DNA of 64,000 nt, from contig NZ_JAFFJV010000002.1 in assembly GCF_016924645.1 (NCBI RefSeq), forward strand, positions 1 through 64,000, in the 5' to 3' direction. Below the pieces are notes generated by a model. The model saw nothing but the letters and a program-made list of their open reading frames with translations, was not told the origin of the DNA and did no database searches. The DNA comes from Rufibacter psychrotolerans. GTDB lineage: Bacteria; Bacteroidota; Bacteroidia; Cytophagales; Hymenobacteraceae. Of the stretch, positions 18,566 to 26,948 are shown piece by piece (positions within the stretch are counted from its first letter, which is position 1; each line of letters begins with the position of its first letter). A program made the translations under genes and the position numbers.

Positions 18566-20779
18566 CTATTGCAGCGCACCCAACTCCTTCATAGTCCAAA
18601 GTTCAGTCCTTCCTTTGGTTTCATCTCGCACTTTCTTCACTTGGGCGGGCGTAATCACCGAGGCTTTATTGCCAAAGTTGTTCCTAATATAACTGAGCAC
18701 AGCTGCCACGTTCTGGTCTTCATAGAACCCAAAACCAGGCATCACATCGGCGTACTCTTCTCCGTCAATCGGTCCTTTGAGGCCGTGCAGCAAGATCCTG
18801 ATTAAGCGGTCTGGTTTGCCTAGCACGTTTTTGGAGCCAGCCAAAGGCGGCGCGGGCATTTCTTTTCCGCCAATAGCGATTCCCTTGCCGTCCCCGCCGT
18901 GACAGGTACCGCACACGCTGTTGAAGGTAATGGCCCCCTGGGCCACCAGAAAGCGCTCGCTCTCTTTCATGGCCAGGGCTTTCTTCTCTGACTCGGCCAC
19001 GGCCTTGAGCACCGTCTCGTATTTTTTCTGGGAGGCGACCAGCACTTCTTGATTAGGGTAGGTTTTCAACAGGTGAACAAGCATCCCTTTGGCTTTCTCC
19101 GCAGAGTTGAACCGCAAGGACAGGGCCAGTTGGAACCGCACCTCGGCGTCTGGGTCATCCTTCAGGGCGTTCAGTTGGGTCAAAACGGCCTCGTTGGAAG
19201 AAATCATGTAGTTCTCACTCATCCAGACGGCCGTCTTCCTAACCCGTGGGTCTGGGTCTTTGAAGGCCTTGAACAACTCTTCCTCAGACAACCTGCCCAT
19301 CCCGTTCAAAGTCCAGAGGGCGTGCATTCTGGTGAGGTGGTTCGCGTGGGTAGTCAGGGCTCTGAGCGCAGGCACTGCTGAGGTATCTTTGCGCAGCACC
19401 AGCAGTTTCTGGGCGTTCTCGCGCCACCAGCCGTTAGGATGCTTTAAGTGCTCTGCCAGCTGCACCGAGGTTTCATGGAGCATGTTGGGCCGCTCTTTGG
19501 TGGGTTTGATGCCATCATACACAATCCGGTAGATGCGGCCCCGCCCAATGTTCTTGTCAAGGTTTTTCCGGAGGATCTGGTTGCCCAGGTAGGTGCCCGG
19601 CTTGGACCAGTTGCTTTCCTGGATGATGCCGCGGTGCATGTCCACAATGTACAGGTGACCGTCTGGGCCCGTGGCGCTGTTCACCGGGCGGAAGTTCATG
19701 TCCGTAGAGGCCAGAAATTCTTCTTGGTTGTAGGCATTGGTAAGCGTGATCTTCCCGTCTTGGTTGTGCACTTTGGCACGGCGCACCAAACGGCCCACCG
19801 GTTCGCAGATAATCAAGTCGCCCTGTAAATCCTGGGGCAGCTTGTCTCCCCGGAAGATGGTTTGGCCGCCACCACCGGTAAAGTGATTCAACGTGCTGTC
19901 GGGGCGCAGGCGGCGCTGGCCACCCTGCACGTCTGGCGTGGCCACAATAGGCCAAACCGCCTTGAACTCGGCGTCATACTGGTTACTGATGTCCAGGCGG
20001 CCATAAAATGGGTTCTGCTGAAAATTAAGGGCAGGCGTTTCGGCCCCAGCCGAGGAAAGGAACAAGCGACCATAGTTGTCATTAGCCAAGCCCCACTGCC
20101 CACCAGGGCGCTCTCCGTACAGCTCGGTCAAGAGCTTCCCGTCTTTGTACACGTACCGCCGGCTCTCCACCGACACGTAGATCTTGTTATCCAGGTTCCA
20201 GATAAGGCCACTGCGCTGGTGCTCCAGGTTGGCCTGGCTCACAGAATCATCCTGGAAAACCATTTCTCTCTCATCGGCCACGCCGTCTTGATCTGTGTCT
20301 CGGTAGCTATAAATGTGGTGGGTGTAGGTTTCGCTCACCAACAGGCGGTCATCCAGCGGCAGGATCATGCGGGGCAACACCAGGCTGTCTATATAAATCG
20401 TGGATTTGTCCATGACGCCGTCTCCATTGGTATCTTCCAGCCGTTTGATGGTGGAGTAGGGCTCATTCTGGTCGGTGCCTTTGATGTCTTGCATGTAGGT
20501 GCGCAGCTCGGCCACGTACATGCGGCCGTTCCCGTCCCAGGCAATGGCCACGGGCTCAATGACCATGGGTTCGCTGGCCACCAACTCGGCGCGGTAACCG
20601 GGCGGCAGGTAAATAGACTCCAAGCTTTGCTTTTTGGTCAGGAACTCGGGAGTAGGGTCCTGTTTAACGATTATTTTCCCCTTGGCGTCTCTGAGCACGG
20701 TAGCTTCGGGCATTTGGCAGGTGATGGCCAAAAACAGCAGCCCCAGCGCGCTCAACGAACTAATGTAACTCTTCTTCAT
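18566..20779 (-). CDS. PVC-type dehydrogenase-like protein with C-terminal cytochrome c
   Basis: This is a secreted or lipid-anchored redox protein of 737 residues. A signal with Cys in LAITC precedes an N-terminal propeller-like domain of the Pirellula/Verrucomicrobium type (LPPGYRAELVASEPMVIEPVAIAWDGNGRMYVAE). A HEAT-repeat-like middle (LRALTTHANHLTRMHALWTLNG; DPDPRVRKTAVW) leads to a C-terminal class I cytochrome c. CGTCH lies near residues 624-628, with a likely Met ligand in DVMPGFGF. Such proteins are thought to oxidise sugars or related compounds and pass electrons to cytochromes; the substrate is unknown. It is the last gene of the run starting with the small cytochrome c, TonB receptor and ThuA genes. 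Confidence 0.88.
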   Translation of the reverse strand: MKKSYISSLSALGLLFLAITCQMPEATVLRDAKGKIIVKQDPTPEFLTKKQSLESIYLPPGYRAELVASEPMVIEPVAIAWDGNGRMYVAELRTYMQDIKGTDQNEPYSTIKRLEDTNGDGVMDKSTIYIDSLVLPRMILPLDDRLLVSETYTHHIYSYRDTDQDGVADEREMVFQDDSVSQANLEHQRSGLIWNLDNKIYVSVESRRYVYKDGKLLTELYGERPGGQWGLANDNYGRLFLSSAGAETPALNFQQNPFYGRLDISNQYDAEFKAVWPIVATPDVQGGQRRLRPDSTLNHFTGGGGQTIFRGDKLPQDLQGDLIICEPVGRLVRRAKVHNQDGKITLTNAYNQEEFLASTDMNFRPVNSATGPDGHLYIVDMHRGIIQESNWSKPGTYLGNQILRKNLDKNIGRGRIYRIVYDGIKPTKERPNMLHETSVQLAEHLKHPNGWWRENAQKLLVLRKDTSAVPALRALTTHANHLTRMHALWTLNGMGRLSEEELFKAFKDPDPRVRKTAVWMSENYMISSNEAVLTQLNALKDDPDAEVRFQLALSLRFNSAEKAKGMLVHLLKTYPNQEVLVASQKKYETVLKAVAESEKKALAMKESERFLVAQGAITFNSVCGTCHGGDGKGIAIGGKEMPAPPLAGSKNVLGKPDRLIRILLHGLKGPIDGEEYADVMPGFGFYEDQNVAAVLSYIRNNFGNKASVITPAQVKKVRDETKGRTELWTMKELGALQ

Positions 20780-20893
20780 GCGTTAACTTCTTTATATTGG
20801 CGGAAGCTAAGCCTGTGCATCTTGCTTCCTGCGCCAGGAAGATCTGGCGTACTCATATTTCAGTGATGGGTTGGCTATCTCTGGCAAAGGCAT

Positions 20894-20940
20894 TTTCCCG
20901 TTTCTAGCCTCTTTTTTGAAAAACAGGCCGGAAACAGGAA
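20894..20940. repeat. Intergenic palindrome, copy 7
   Basis: GTTTCTAGCC on the left faces GGCCGGAAAC on the right around a T-run/A-run centre; pairing is imperfect. It starts 32 bases after the stop of the ThuA-like gene. Confidence 0.7.
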
Positions 20941-20972
20941 AACGGGTCACAGACTAGTCAACCGGAACGAGG

Positions 20973-21728
20973 TTATTTCTTTTTGCCCATGGCGTACTTA
21001 ATGCCACCCAGCAAGTGGTTTAGGAACAAGGGATCGGTATAGGATTGGTCGGTGTGACCCAGTTCGGTGTAGAAAGACCGACCACCGTCGAAGTCATGGT
21101 ACCAGGCCATGGGGTGGAAATCTCCGTTGGTGCCGCCTTTGTAGCTTTTCTCGTCAATGGTGATAAGCACGTTCAGGCCTTCCTTTATCCACTTAAAGTT
21201 GTACCACTCATCTTTCCTGCTCCATTGCGCCGGCAGGTGCTTGGTAGAAATATGGTTAGCGTCTACAATGTTGAGCGTGGCGGTTTGCCCATGCGGGTGG
21301 CCCCCGAAGTAGGCACCCACCAGGTTGCCGTACCACTCCCAGTCATACTCGCAGTCGGTGGCCGCATGGACCCCCACAAACCCGCCGCCTTTCTGGATAT
21401 ACCGCTCAAAGGCCTTTTCCTGCTCTGCGTTCAAGATGTCGCCGGTGGTGCTCAGGAAAACCACGGCAGCGTACTGTTTCAGATTTTGAGGGTTGATCTT
21501 GGTGGCATCGGTGGTGGTGTCTACCGCGAAGTTGTTCTCGGCGCCCAGCTTCAGAATGGCCTGGTTCCCTATCTTGATGGAGCCATGCCGGAACTTGGCC
21601 GTTTTGCTGAATACCAACACTTTGGGTGGTTTTGCCATTGCCTGGGCATTCTGGTTTATACACAGCAGCGCACCCAGACAAAGCAGCGTCCAGGCAAAGG
21701 TTCTTGTAAGGGCGGTAGAAATGGTCAT
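20973..21728 (-). CDS. ThuA-like domain protein, secreted
   Basis: This 251-residue protein with a Sec signal (ending near NQNAQAMA) carries a ThuA-like domain, a glutamine-amidotransferase-like fold. Typical stretches are KVLVFSKTAKFRHGSI, AAVVFLSTTGDILNAEQ, YIQKGGGFVGVHAATD, GAYFGGHPHGQ, and the C-terminal PMAWYHDFDGGRSFYTELGHT. ThuA was linked to trehalose or related disaccharide use in rhizobia, and homologues in Bacteroidota are often beside exported sugar oxidoreductases. No catalytic mechanism is established for the family. It lies 15 bases after the TonB receptor and before the PVC-type redox gene, consistent with one operon for uptake and oxidation of a sugar-like compound. Confidence 0.9.
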   Translation of the reverse strand: MTISTALTRTFAWTLLCLGALLCINQNAQAMAKPPKVLVFSKTAKFRHGSIKIGNQAILKLGAENNFAVDTTTDATKINPQNLKQYAAVVFLSTTGDILNAEQEKAFERYIQKGGGFVGVHAATDCEYDWEWYGNLVGAYFGGHPHGQTATLNIVDANHISTKHLPAQWSRKDEWYNFKWIKEGLNVLITIDEKSYKGGTNGDFHPMAWYHDFDGGRSFYTELGHTDQSYTDPLFLNHLLGGIKYAMGKKK

Positions 21729-21743
21729 AAGGGTTAGCGAGGC

Positions 21744-24119
21744 TTAAAAGTTAGCGCGTAATGACAGGCCGTAGGTTCTGGGGTCACCAAGGTGAGCGGC
21801 ACCAAAATCATAGGCATAGTCCAGGTAATGCTGATCAGAGAGGTTGTTACCCCACAGGAAGGCCTCAAACCTAGGTGTGGCTACCCCCACGCGGGCATTA
21901 AATTTGTGGTAAGGGTTTTGCCTGATTTGGTTGGCCAGGTCAAAATACTGCTCGCCAAGGTGGTTCCACTCCCCACGTAGGCCCACTTTAGCGTTAGTCA
22001 AACCCGGCATGGGCAGCCAGTACTGCAGCGCCAGCAAGGAGGTAATGTTGGGCGTGTAGATCTGCCGGTTACCGCTCAGATTCACTTCAGACCCGTTGGA
22101 AGCCACGTCCAGGGTTTTGTAGGTAGCCGAGGTGTATCCAAAACTGTACATGACGTCCAAACCTTTCAAGGCCTTGATGAATACCTCTGCTTCGGCGCCT
22201 TTGCTTTCCAGTTTCCCGGCGTTTTTAGTTACCGTGATGGCGTCTGGCAACACCAGGGTTGGCACCTGGGCATTGTTCACCCACACATAAAAAGCGGCCA
22301 GGTTCACCCGCACGCGGTTGTCCAGAAACGTATTCTTCAGACCCACCTCAAAGTTGTTACTGAACTCGGGTTTGTAAGCGAAAAGCGGGGGCTGCGAGGG
22401 GTCCGACGACAACTGGCTGAGCCCACCCGCCCGAAAACCTTTGCTGTAGGAAACAAAAGCACTTTGATTTATAGAAGGCTTGAACACCAGCCCCAGTTTG
22501 GGCGAGAAAGCTTTGAAGGATGCAGAGGCCGCCATCTCTTCTTGCGTAAGAATCAGTTCTTCCCCTTCACCGGGGCGGAATTCTCCTTTCACGCGCTGCC
22601 GTTTCTTTTCATAGTCATAACGCGCGCCCAGCACCACATCAAACGCCGTACCCAGCGTGTAGGTGGCTTGCCCGAACAAGGCTGCGCCGTGGCTTCTCAA
22701 CGTATTGGTGGCAATGCTCTGGGTGTTGGCCGGAGCCCCCATCAGCCCCGCATCTTCCCCAAAGAAAGTGCCTTGCTTTACCGGATTATACTGCCAAAAC
22801 CCGTAGGCCCCGGCTACCCACTGCAGTTTAGAAGAAGACAAAGCCGGCGTGGAAAACCTGAACTCCTGGATGCCCACTTTCACGTTGTTCCAGCGGTCAC
22901 CGTAGTTATTGAAAATGGAGACAGCATCAACGGGTGAGAAATCCCCATCCAGGGGCTGGTTGTAAAACCGATGGTTGTTCTGGTAAGAGGTCTGGGACGT
23001 GAAATTGACCTTATCGCCGAAGTAGTCCACCACCAATGACCCGTTAAAGGTATTGTCTTTCATGGTGGCTGTGCTGTTCTGGCTCAGTTCAAACGGGTTA
23101 GACAAGGCCTCTTCTACGCTGGATTCCAACGGAAACGCCCCCTCATTGCTGACCACGTTCTTCTTGGCGTTCAGCCGGAAAGACAACCTGGAGCTGGGCT
23201 TGTACACCAAAGACACGTTTCCGACCCAGGTCTGCTGATCGTCAAAAGAGGTATTGGTGAAAGTGTTCTGATAATAGCCCTCCCGGGTATGGAACAGGCT
23301 GGAAACGCCCAGAAATAACTTGTCTTGTACCAGCGGCGTGCTTATTCCCAGGCTGTAGCGTTGCAGGTTATAATTCCCCACGTTCACCTCGGCAAAGCCG
23401 CGGGTGGTATTGTCTGGTTGGCGGGTAATGATGTTGATGACCCCGCCCATGGAATTACGGCCGTACAGCGTGCCCTGCGGGCCGCGCAGCACCTCAATCC
23501 GTTCAATATCATGCAGCTGCGCGATATAGGTATCCAGGTTAAACTGGTTCACGCCATCAATGTACGTGGCCACGGTGGGGTCGTAGGACGTGGTGGCAAT
23601 GCCCCGGATAGAGGTGACGTTGCGGTTGTCGCCGGAGTGGCCGCTAAATAAGTTAGGGATAATGCCCGTCAGGTCGCGGGTGTTCCAGATCCTGGCTTCC
23701 TGAATTTGCCGGGCAGACAGCGTACTGATGCTCAAGGCCGTCTCCTGGGGGTCTTCCTCCTGCTTCTGGGCACTGATGACCACGGCCTCCAGTTGGTGCA
23801 GGGTGGCAGGCAACTGAAAATGCAGCACGGCATCTGCCTTTACCGTCATTTTTCGGTTCACCGCCGCGTGCCCCAGGGCGCTTACAAAGAACTGGTACTC
23901 GCCCGCCGGCACGTTCTCCAGAACAAAACTGCCGTTGGCCTGGGTAACGGTCTGGATATTGGTGTTCAGCAGCCGGATGCTCGCGCCCCCTATAGGAGCC
24001 GCCTGCAGGTCGGTTACTTCCCCTTCAAGGGTAATCAAAGACTGAGCCGCCGCCATGAAGGGCAAAGAAAACAGCAGACCCATTAAAAGCACTGGTACTC
24101 GTAAAAATTTAAAGATCAT
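21744..24119 (-). CDS. TonB-dependent receptor with carboxypeptidase-regulatory-like domain
   Basis: This outer membrane TonB-dependent receptor has 791 residues and is not of the SusC class. After the signal (FSLPFMAAAQS) comes a regulatory-like domain (LEGEVTDLQAAPIGGASIRL). The plug carries IRGIATTSYDPTVATYIDGV, IERIEVLRGPQGTLYGRNS and GGVINIITRQPD. The barrel ends in DPRTYGLSLRANF. These features resemble siderophore, vitamin or small-substrate receptors more than oligosaccharide receptors. It starts directly at the stop of the small cytochrome c gene (no spacer) and is followed 15 bases later by ThuA. The substrate is unknown; the redox neighbours argue against a plain iron receptor. Confidence 0.92.
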   Translation of the reverse strand: MIFKFLRVPVLLMGLLFSLPFMAAAQSLITLEGEVTDLQAAPIGGASIRLLNTNIQTVTQANGSFVLENVPAGEYQFFVSALGHAAVNRKMTVKADAVLHFQLPATLHQLEAVVISAQKQEEDPQETALSISTLSARQIQEARIWNTRDLTGIIPNLFSGHSGDNRNVTSIRGIATTSYDPTVATYIDGVNQFNLDTYIAQLHDIERIEVLRGPQGTLYGRNSMGGVINIITRQPDNTTRGFAEVNVGNYNLQRYSLGISTPLVQDKLFLGVSSLFHTREGYYQNTFTNTSFDDQQTWVGNVSLVYKPSSRLSFRLNAKKNVVSNEGAFPLESSVEEALSNPFELSQNSTATMKDNTFNGSLVVDYFGDKVNFTSQTSYQNNHRFYNQPLDGDFSPVDAVSIFNNYGDRWNNVKVGIQEFRFSTPALSSSKLQWVAGAYGFWQYNPVKQGTFFGEDAGLMGAPANTQSIATNTLRSHGAALFGQATYTLGTAFDVVLGARYDYEKKRQRVKGEFRPGEGEELILTQEEMAASASFKAFSPKLGLVFKPSINQSAFVSYSKGFRAGGLSQLSSDPSQPPLFAYKPEFSNNFEVGLKNTFLDNRVRVNLAAFYVWVNNAQVPTLVLPDAITVTKNAGKLESKGAEAEVFIKALKGLDVMYSFGYTSATYKTLDVASNGSEVNLSGNRQIYTPNITSLLALQYWLPMPGLTNAKVGLRGEWNHLGEQYFDLANQIRQNPYHKFNARVGVATPRFEAFLWGNNLSDQHYLDYAYDFGAAHLGDPRTYGLSLRANF

Positions 24120-24539
24120 CTACTTCAAAGACAAGATGTATTTGGTCATTTTCTTGGCATCTGCCTCAGACAAGGCGGTATGGGGAGCCATGGGGATTTG
24201 CCCCCAGGTACCGCTTCCACCTTTGATGATTTTCTGCGCCAACCTTGCGTAGTTGGCCTCGGTGGCTGGGTACTTGGTAGCTACGTCTTTGTAAGATGGC
24301 CCCAATGACTTGGCATCTATTTTATGGCAGGCCATACAATCTGACTTGGCAATCAGCTGCTTACCGGCCTCCAGTTCTGCGGCAGTGGGCTTGGTAGTAT
24401 TGGGTTTGGCGGCGGCCTTTTTAACCGGCTGTTTATTGCCTTGCGCCAGAGCGGTATTGCCAAATTCAGGGTTTGCCACGCTGTACCCAGCCACCAGGAA
24501 CAAGCACACCAAGCTGGCACTAAGAGTCTTTCTTACCAT
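24120..24539 (-). CDS. Small periplasmic class I cytochrome c
   Basis: This is a c-type cytochrome of 139 residues. A signal peptide (LVCLFLVAGYSVANPEFGNTALAQ) is followed by a Lys/Ala/Thr-rich linker and a heme domain with CMACH. The likely Met ligand is in QIPMAPH and the C-terminal helix is MTKYILSLK, as in c551/c552-type proteins. The start at 24539 gives the signal peptide; an upstream ATG at 24578 adds only a non-signal extension. It probably accepts electrons from the fused dehydrogenases in this block and passes them to the terminal oxidase. That role is inferred from position and size. Confidence 0.9.
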   Translation of the reverse strand: MVRKTLSASLVCLFLVAGYSVANPEFGNTALAQGNKQPVKKAAAKPNTTKPTAAELEAGKQLIAKSDCMACHKIDAKSLGPSYKDVATKYPATEANYARLAQKIIKGGSGTWGQIPMAPHTALSEADAKKMTKYILSLK

Positions 24540-24605
24540 TTCTAAGGGAGATTTCAGGGTGAATAAATCAAAAAACAAATGGTTGCAGATTGAAAACCGA
24601 TGGAT

Positions 24606-26597
24606 TTAAGGACGGTATCTCCAGAGCACATGCTCGTCCCGGGTATACAGACGACCTTGTTTGTCCATGGCCAGTAACCCAACCCCAGATTTTAGCAAGG
24701 TCTCCTTCATGGTTTTGGGGTCTATCCTGTAAAAGTTCCCATTAAATGTGGCGTATAAATACCCACTAGGATGAAAAACCAGGAAGGCATTGCGCCAGAT
24801 ATGGGTGGGCGTTCCGGCAATGTTGTAGTACTTGTGTGTAGTTACTACTTTCTTTTGAACCGGGTCAAACACAAACAGCGTACCATCTGCCATTCCCCAA
24901 ATATTACCGTCGGGCCCATTTACCAGGGCGGTAATGGCCCAGGCACCTGGCACCGGCACGGCCTCAAATGTCTTGATGTTGGCACTCGCATCCCAACCAA
25001 ACAGCTTTGCCTCTCCTGCCACTGGGCTAACCCCCAACCCTCCTGATATGGTAGTCCCTCCAATTACCAGCCCGCCTACATTCACTAAGCTGATTATTGA
25101 TTGGTTGTTTACAACATCTACATAGCTTTTTAATTGATTAGTATTCGCGGTATATTCCACCAAGGCACCTCCTAACTTACCGTAACCAGGTACCGTACCA
25201 AAATAGAGTTTTCCGGCACCCTCCACACTCACTCCGGCAAAGGGCCGGTCTTGACCCTCTATCCTACCAAGCGATTTTGGGTTGCCACTGTTGGAGTTCC
25301 AGGGGCGTTTAGTATCATAAACATAGAACTGCGCACCAGAATAGATCCCAAAATAGATGTTATCCCCTTGCACAGTCATCCCCTCAGCCTGACCCAACCC
25401 ACTGTATTGGGTCACCTTATCGTTGGTGGGGTCATAGGCAGCATTCCCCCCCGCTAGATAACCGCTAGACCAGATGCGTCCATCTGGACCGGTTACAATA
25501 GTTTGGATGTCATATGGCTGGGGAGGCACTTCAAATTTTACTGTTGTGATATTGCCTGATGCAGGATTATACCACCTCACCTGAGAATACTTTGTCAAGA
25601 TGTGCAGCGTGCCATCTTTGCCCCATCGCATGTCTTTAGCTTCATAACAATCAGCAATGAAAGTTGGAGCTTGCCCAGGCTTGCTTAAATCATGGGAGTA
25701 TAGCTTATTATTGGCCGTGTAATAGGTAAGGTTGGTTGTAGGCGATTTCACAACCGATTGAGCGTCTATTGTCTCCAACGTTTGCTCTACCAGCCCGGTG
25801 CTTAAGTTATATACCAAAGTCTTGCGCTGGTTAGGGCTGGTCACCCATGCTAACAACCTGTCGCCATCAGCGTAGCCGGCGGCCAACCCCATGTAATAGA
25901 CAAACTCCTGGTCAAAGTACTGGGAAGGCAGGATCTGCTTCTTTGCTTTTGTGGCCAAGTTTAGCTCCACCAAACGGGCATGCGCTCCTACTCCAATCAA
26001 CAGTTTGTTTGTTGGTGCATGGTATACCAAACTACGGGCATAACTCTCCCCAGAAACAACTGCTCCATTGGCCACATCTGTGAAGCCGGTTGAGGGATGG
26101 TAACGAAACACTTTCCCCCCAGGGTAAGTACCGCCAAACACTTCCCCGTCTTTACCCGCCACCAGATCAGAAATAGTTGTCTGGCCAGAGAGGACCAAAC
26201 CCAAATCTTCTACCGTTTGACTCCCAGGCCTTGTGCGGTATAGATGCGCATTATTGCCGCCAATGTATAACCAATGATCCGTTGAAGCCGTCATGGCCGT
26301 AGAACCATTAGCACCTACCAGTTCTAGATCGGCCACCACTCTTCTGGCTTTCATGTCATAGCCAACCAAGTGCCCCGGCTTGCCTGATACAACAGTATAA
26401 GCAAACTCATTTCCATTGGCATCTTGAACAAAATCGCTCGCTTGAAGGGTAGTAGCCGTCAGTTGGGCGCCTACGTTAGTAAAGATTCCCTCCCTTATCT
26501 CCTCTTTTTCTTCTTCCTCTTTTAAGGAATCTTCTTTACAAGAGATGCTACCTAGAGAAAGCAGACCGTATAGCAGCAGCAGATGGTACTTCTTCAT
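24606..26597 (-). CDS. Beta-propeller lipoprotein of unknown function, paralogue 1
   Basis: This 663-residue lipoprotein has a signal ending SLGSISC, then a charged EEEEKEEIRE stretch and a repeat-rich propeller. Repeating units include KVFRYHPSTGFTDV, GPDGRIWSSGYLAGG, PGYGKLGGALVEY and NGPDGNIWGMADG, which resemble blades of gluconolactonase or streptogramin-lyase-like propellers. It is about the same length as, and clearly paralogous to, the proteins at 26949-28928 and 29097-31079. Its DNA looks more AT-rich than theirs. It has its own 351-base upstream gap with an AT-rich palindrome, so it may be transcribed separately. No catalytic residue can be assigned; binding or lactone/ester chemistry are both open. 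Confidence 0.8.
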   Translation of the reverse strand: MKKYHLLLLYGLLSLGSISCKEDSLKEEEEKEEIREGIFTNVGAQLTATTLQASDFVQDANGNEFAYTVVSGKPGHLVGYDMKARRVVADLELVGANGSTAMTASTDHWLYIGGNNAHLYRTRPGSQTVEDLGLVLSGQTTISDLVAGKDGEVFGGTYPGGKVFRYHPSTGFTDVANGAVVSGESYARSLVYHAPTNKLLIGVGAHARLVELNLATKAKKQILPSQYFDQEFVYYMGLAAGYADGDRLLAWVTSPNQRKTLVYNLSTGLVEQTLETIDAQSVVKSPTTNLTYYTANNKLYSHDLSKPGQAPTFIADCYEAKDMRWGKDGTLHILTKYSQVRWYNPASGNITTVKFEVPPQPYDIQTIVTGPDGRIWSSGYLAGGNAAYDPTNDKVTQYSGLGQAEGMTVQGDNIYFGIYSGAQFYVYDTKRPWNSNSGNPKSLGRIEGQDRPFAGVSVEGAGKLYFGTVPGYGKLGGALVEYTANTNQLKSYVDVVNNQSIISLVNVGGLVIGGTTISGGLGVSPVAGEAKLFGWDASANIKTFEAVPVPGAWAITALVNGPDGNIWGMADGTLFVFDPVQKKVVTTHKYYNIAGTPTHIWRNAFLVFHPSGYLYATFNGNFYRIDPKTMKETLLKSGVGLLAMDKQGRLYTRDEHVLWRYRP

Positions 26598-26662
26598 AAC
26601 AAAGCAATTTATTTTAATATTTGCCATGAATTTAATAAAACGATTTAATAAATGAGGTAGTT

Positions 26663-26692
26663 AGTTAAATATATTTTAAAATATTATTAACT
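26663..26692. promoter_or_regulatory. AT-rich 30-bp palindrome, possible operator
   Basis: Outer blocks AGTTAA and TTAACT and the core ATATTTTAAAATAT share one symmetry axis; 13 of 15 positions in the arms pair. It lies 66-95 bases upstream of the lipoprotein start. An operator is possible, but base composition makes chance palindromes more likely here. Confidence 0.35.
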
Positions 26693-26873
26693 CATGCATC
26701 CCAAGTTCTCATGGAGTTTGTAAGCTGTTTTTATCAGTTATCACATTAATATGTACTACTAATCCTACCTATTTAGAAATAGACATAAAGGGCTTGTTTT
26801 GTCCGTACAACTGCCATTGAACTGCTGCTTGACAAAGAGGAGGAGCTTCCCTTAAAAACCAGGCAATAAAAAA

Positions 26874-26920
26874 CTCCCTGTTTTCAGCCCGATTTGGAAA
26901 AAGAGGCTGAAAACAGGGAG
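26874..26920. repeat. Intergenic palindrome, copy 8
   Basis: CTCCCTGTTTTCAGCC and its exact complement give 16-bp perfect arms. It starts 28 bases after the stop of propeller paralogue 2. Confidence 0.85.
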
Positions 26921-26948
26921 CATGTCAGAAGATTAAGCTACCGTAAGG

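Larger units (their letters stand above)
26598..26948. other. Gap upstream of propeller paralogue 1
   Basis: A 351-base non-coding gap, strongly AT-rich next to the gene start. It contains the 30-bp palindrome at 26663-26692 and one intergenic palindrome at 26874-26920. No gene is visible. Confidence 0.6.
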
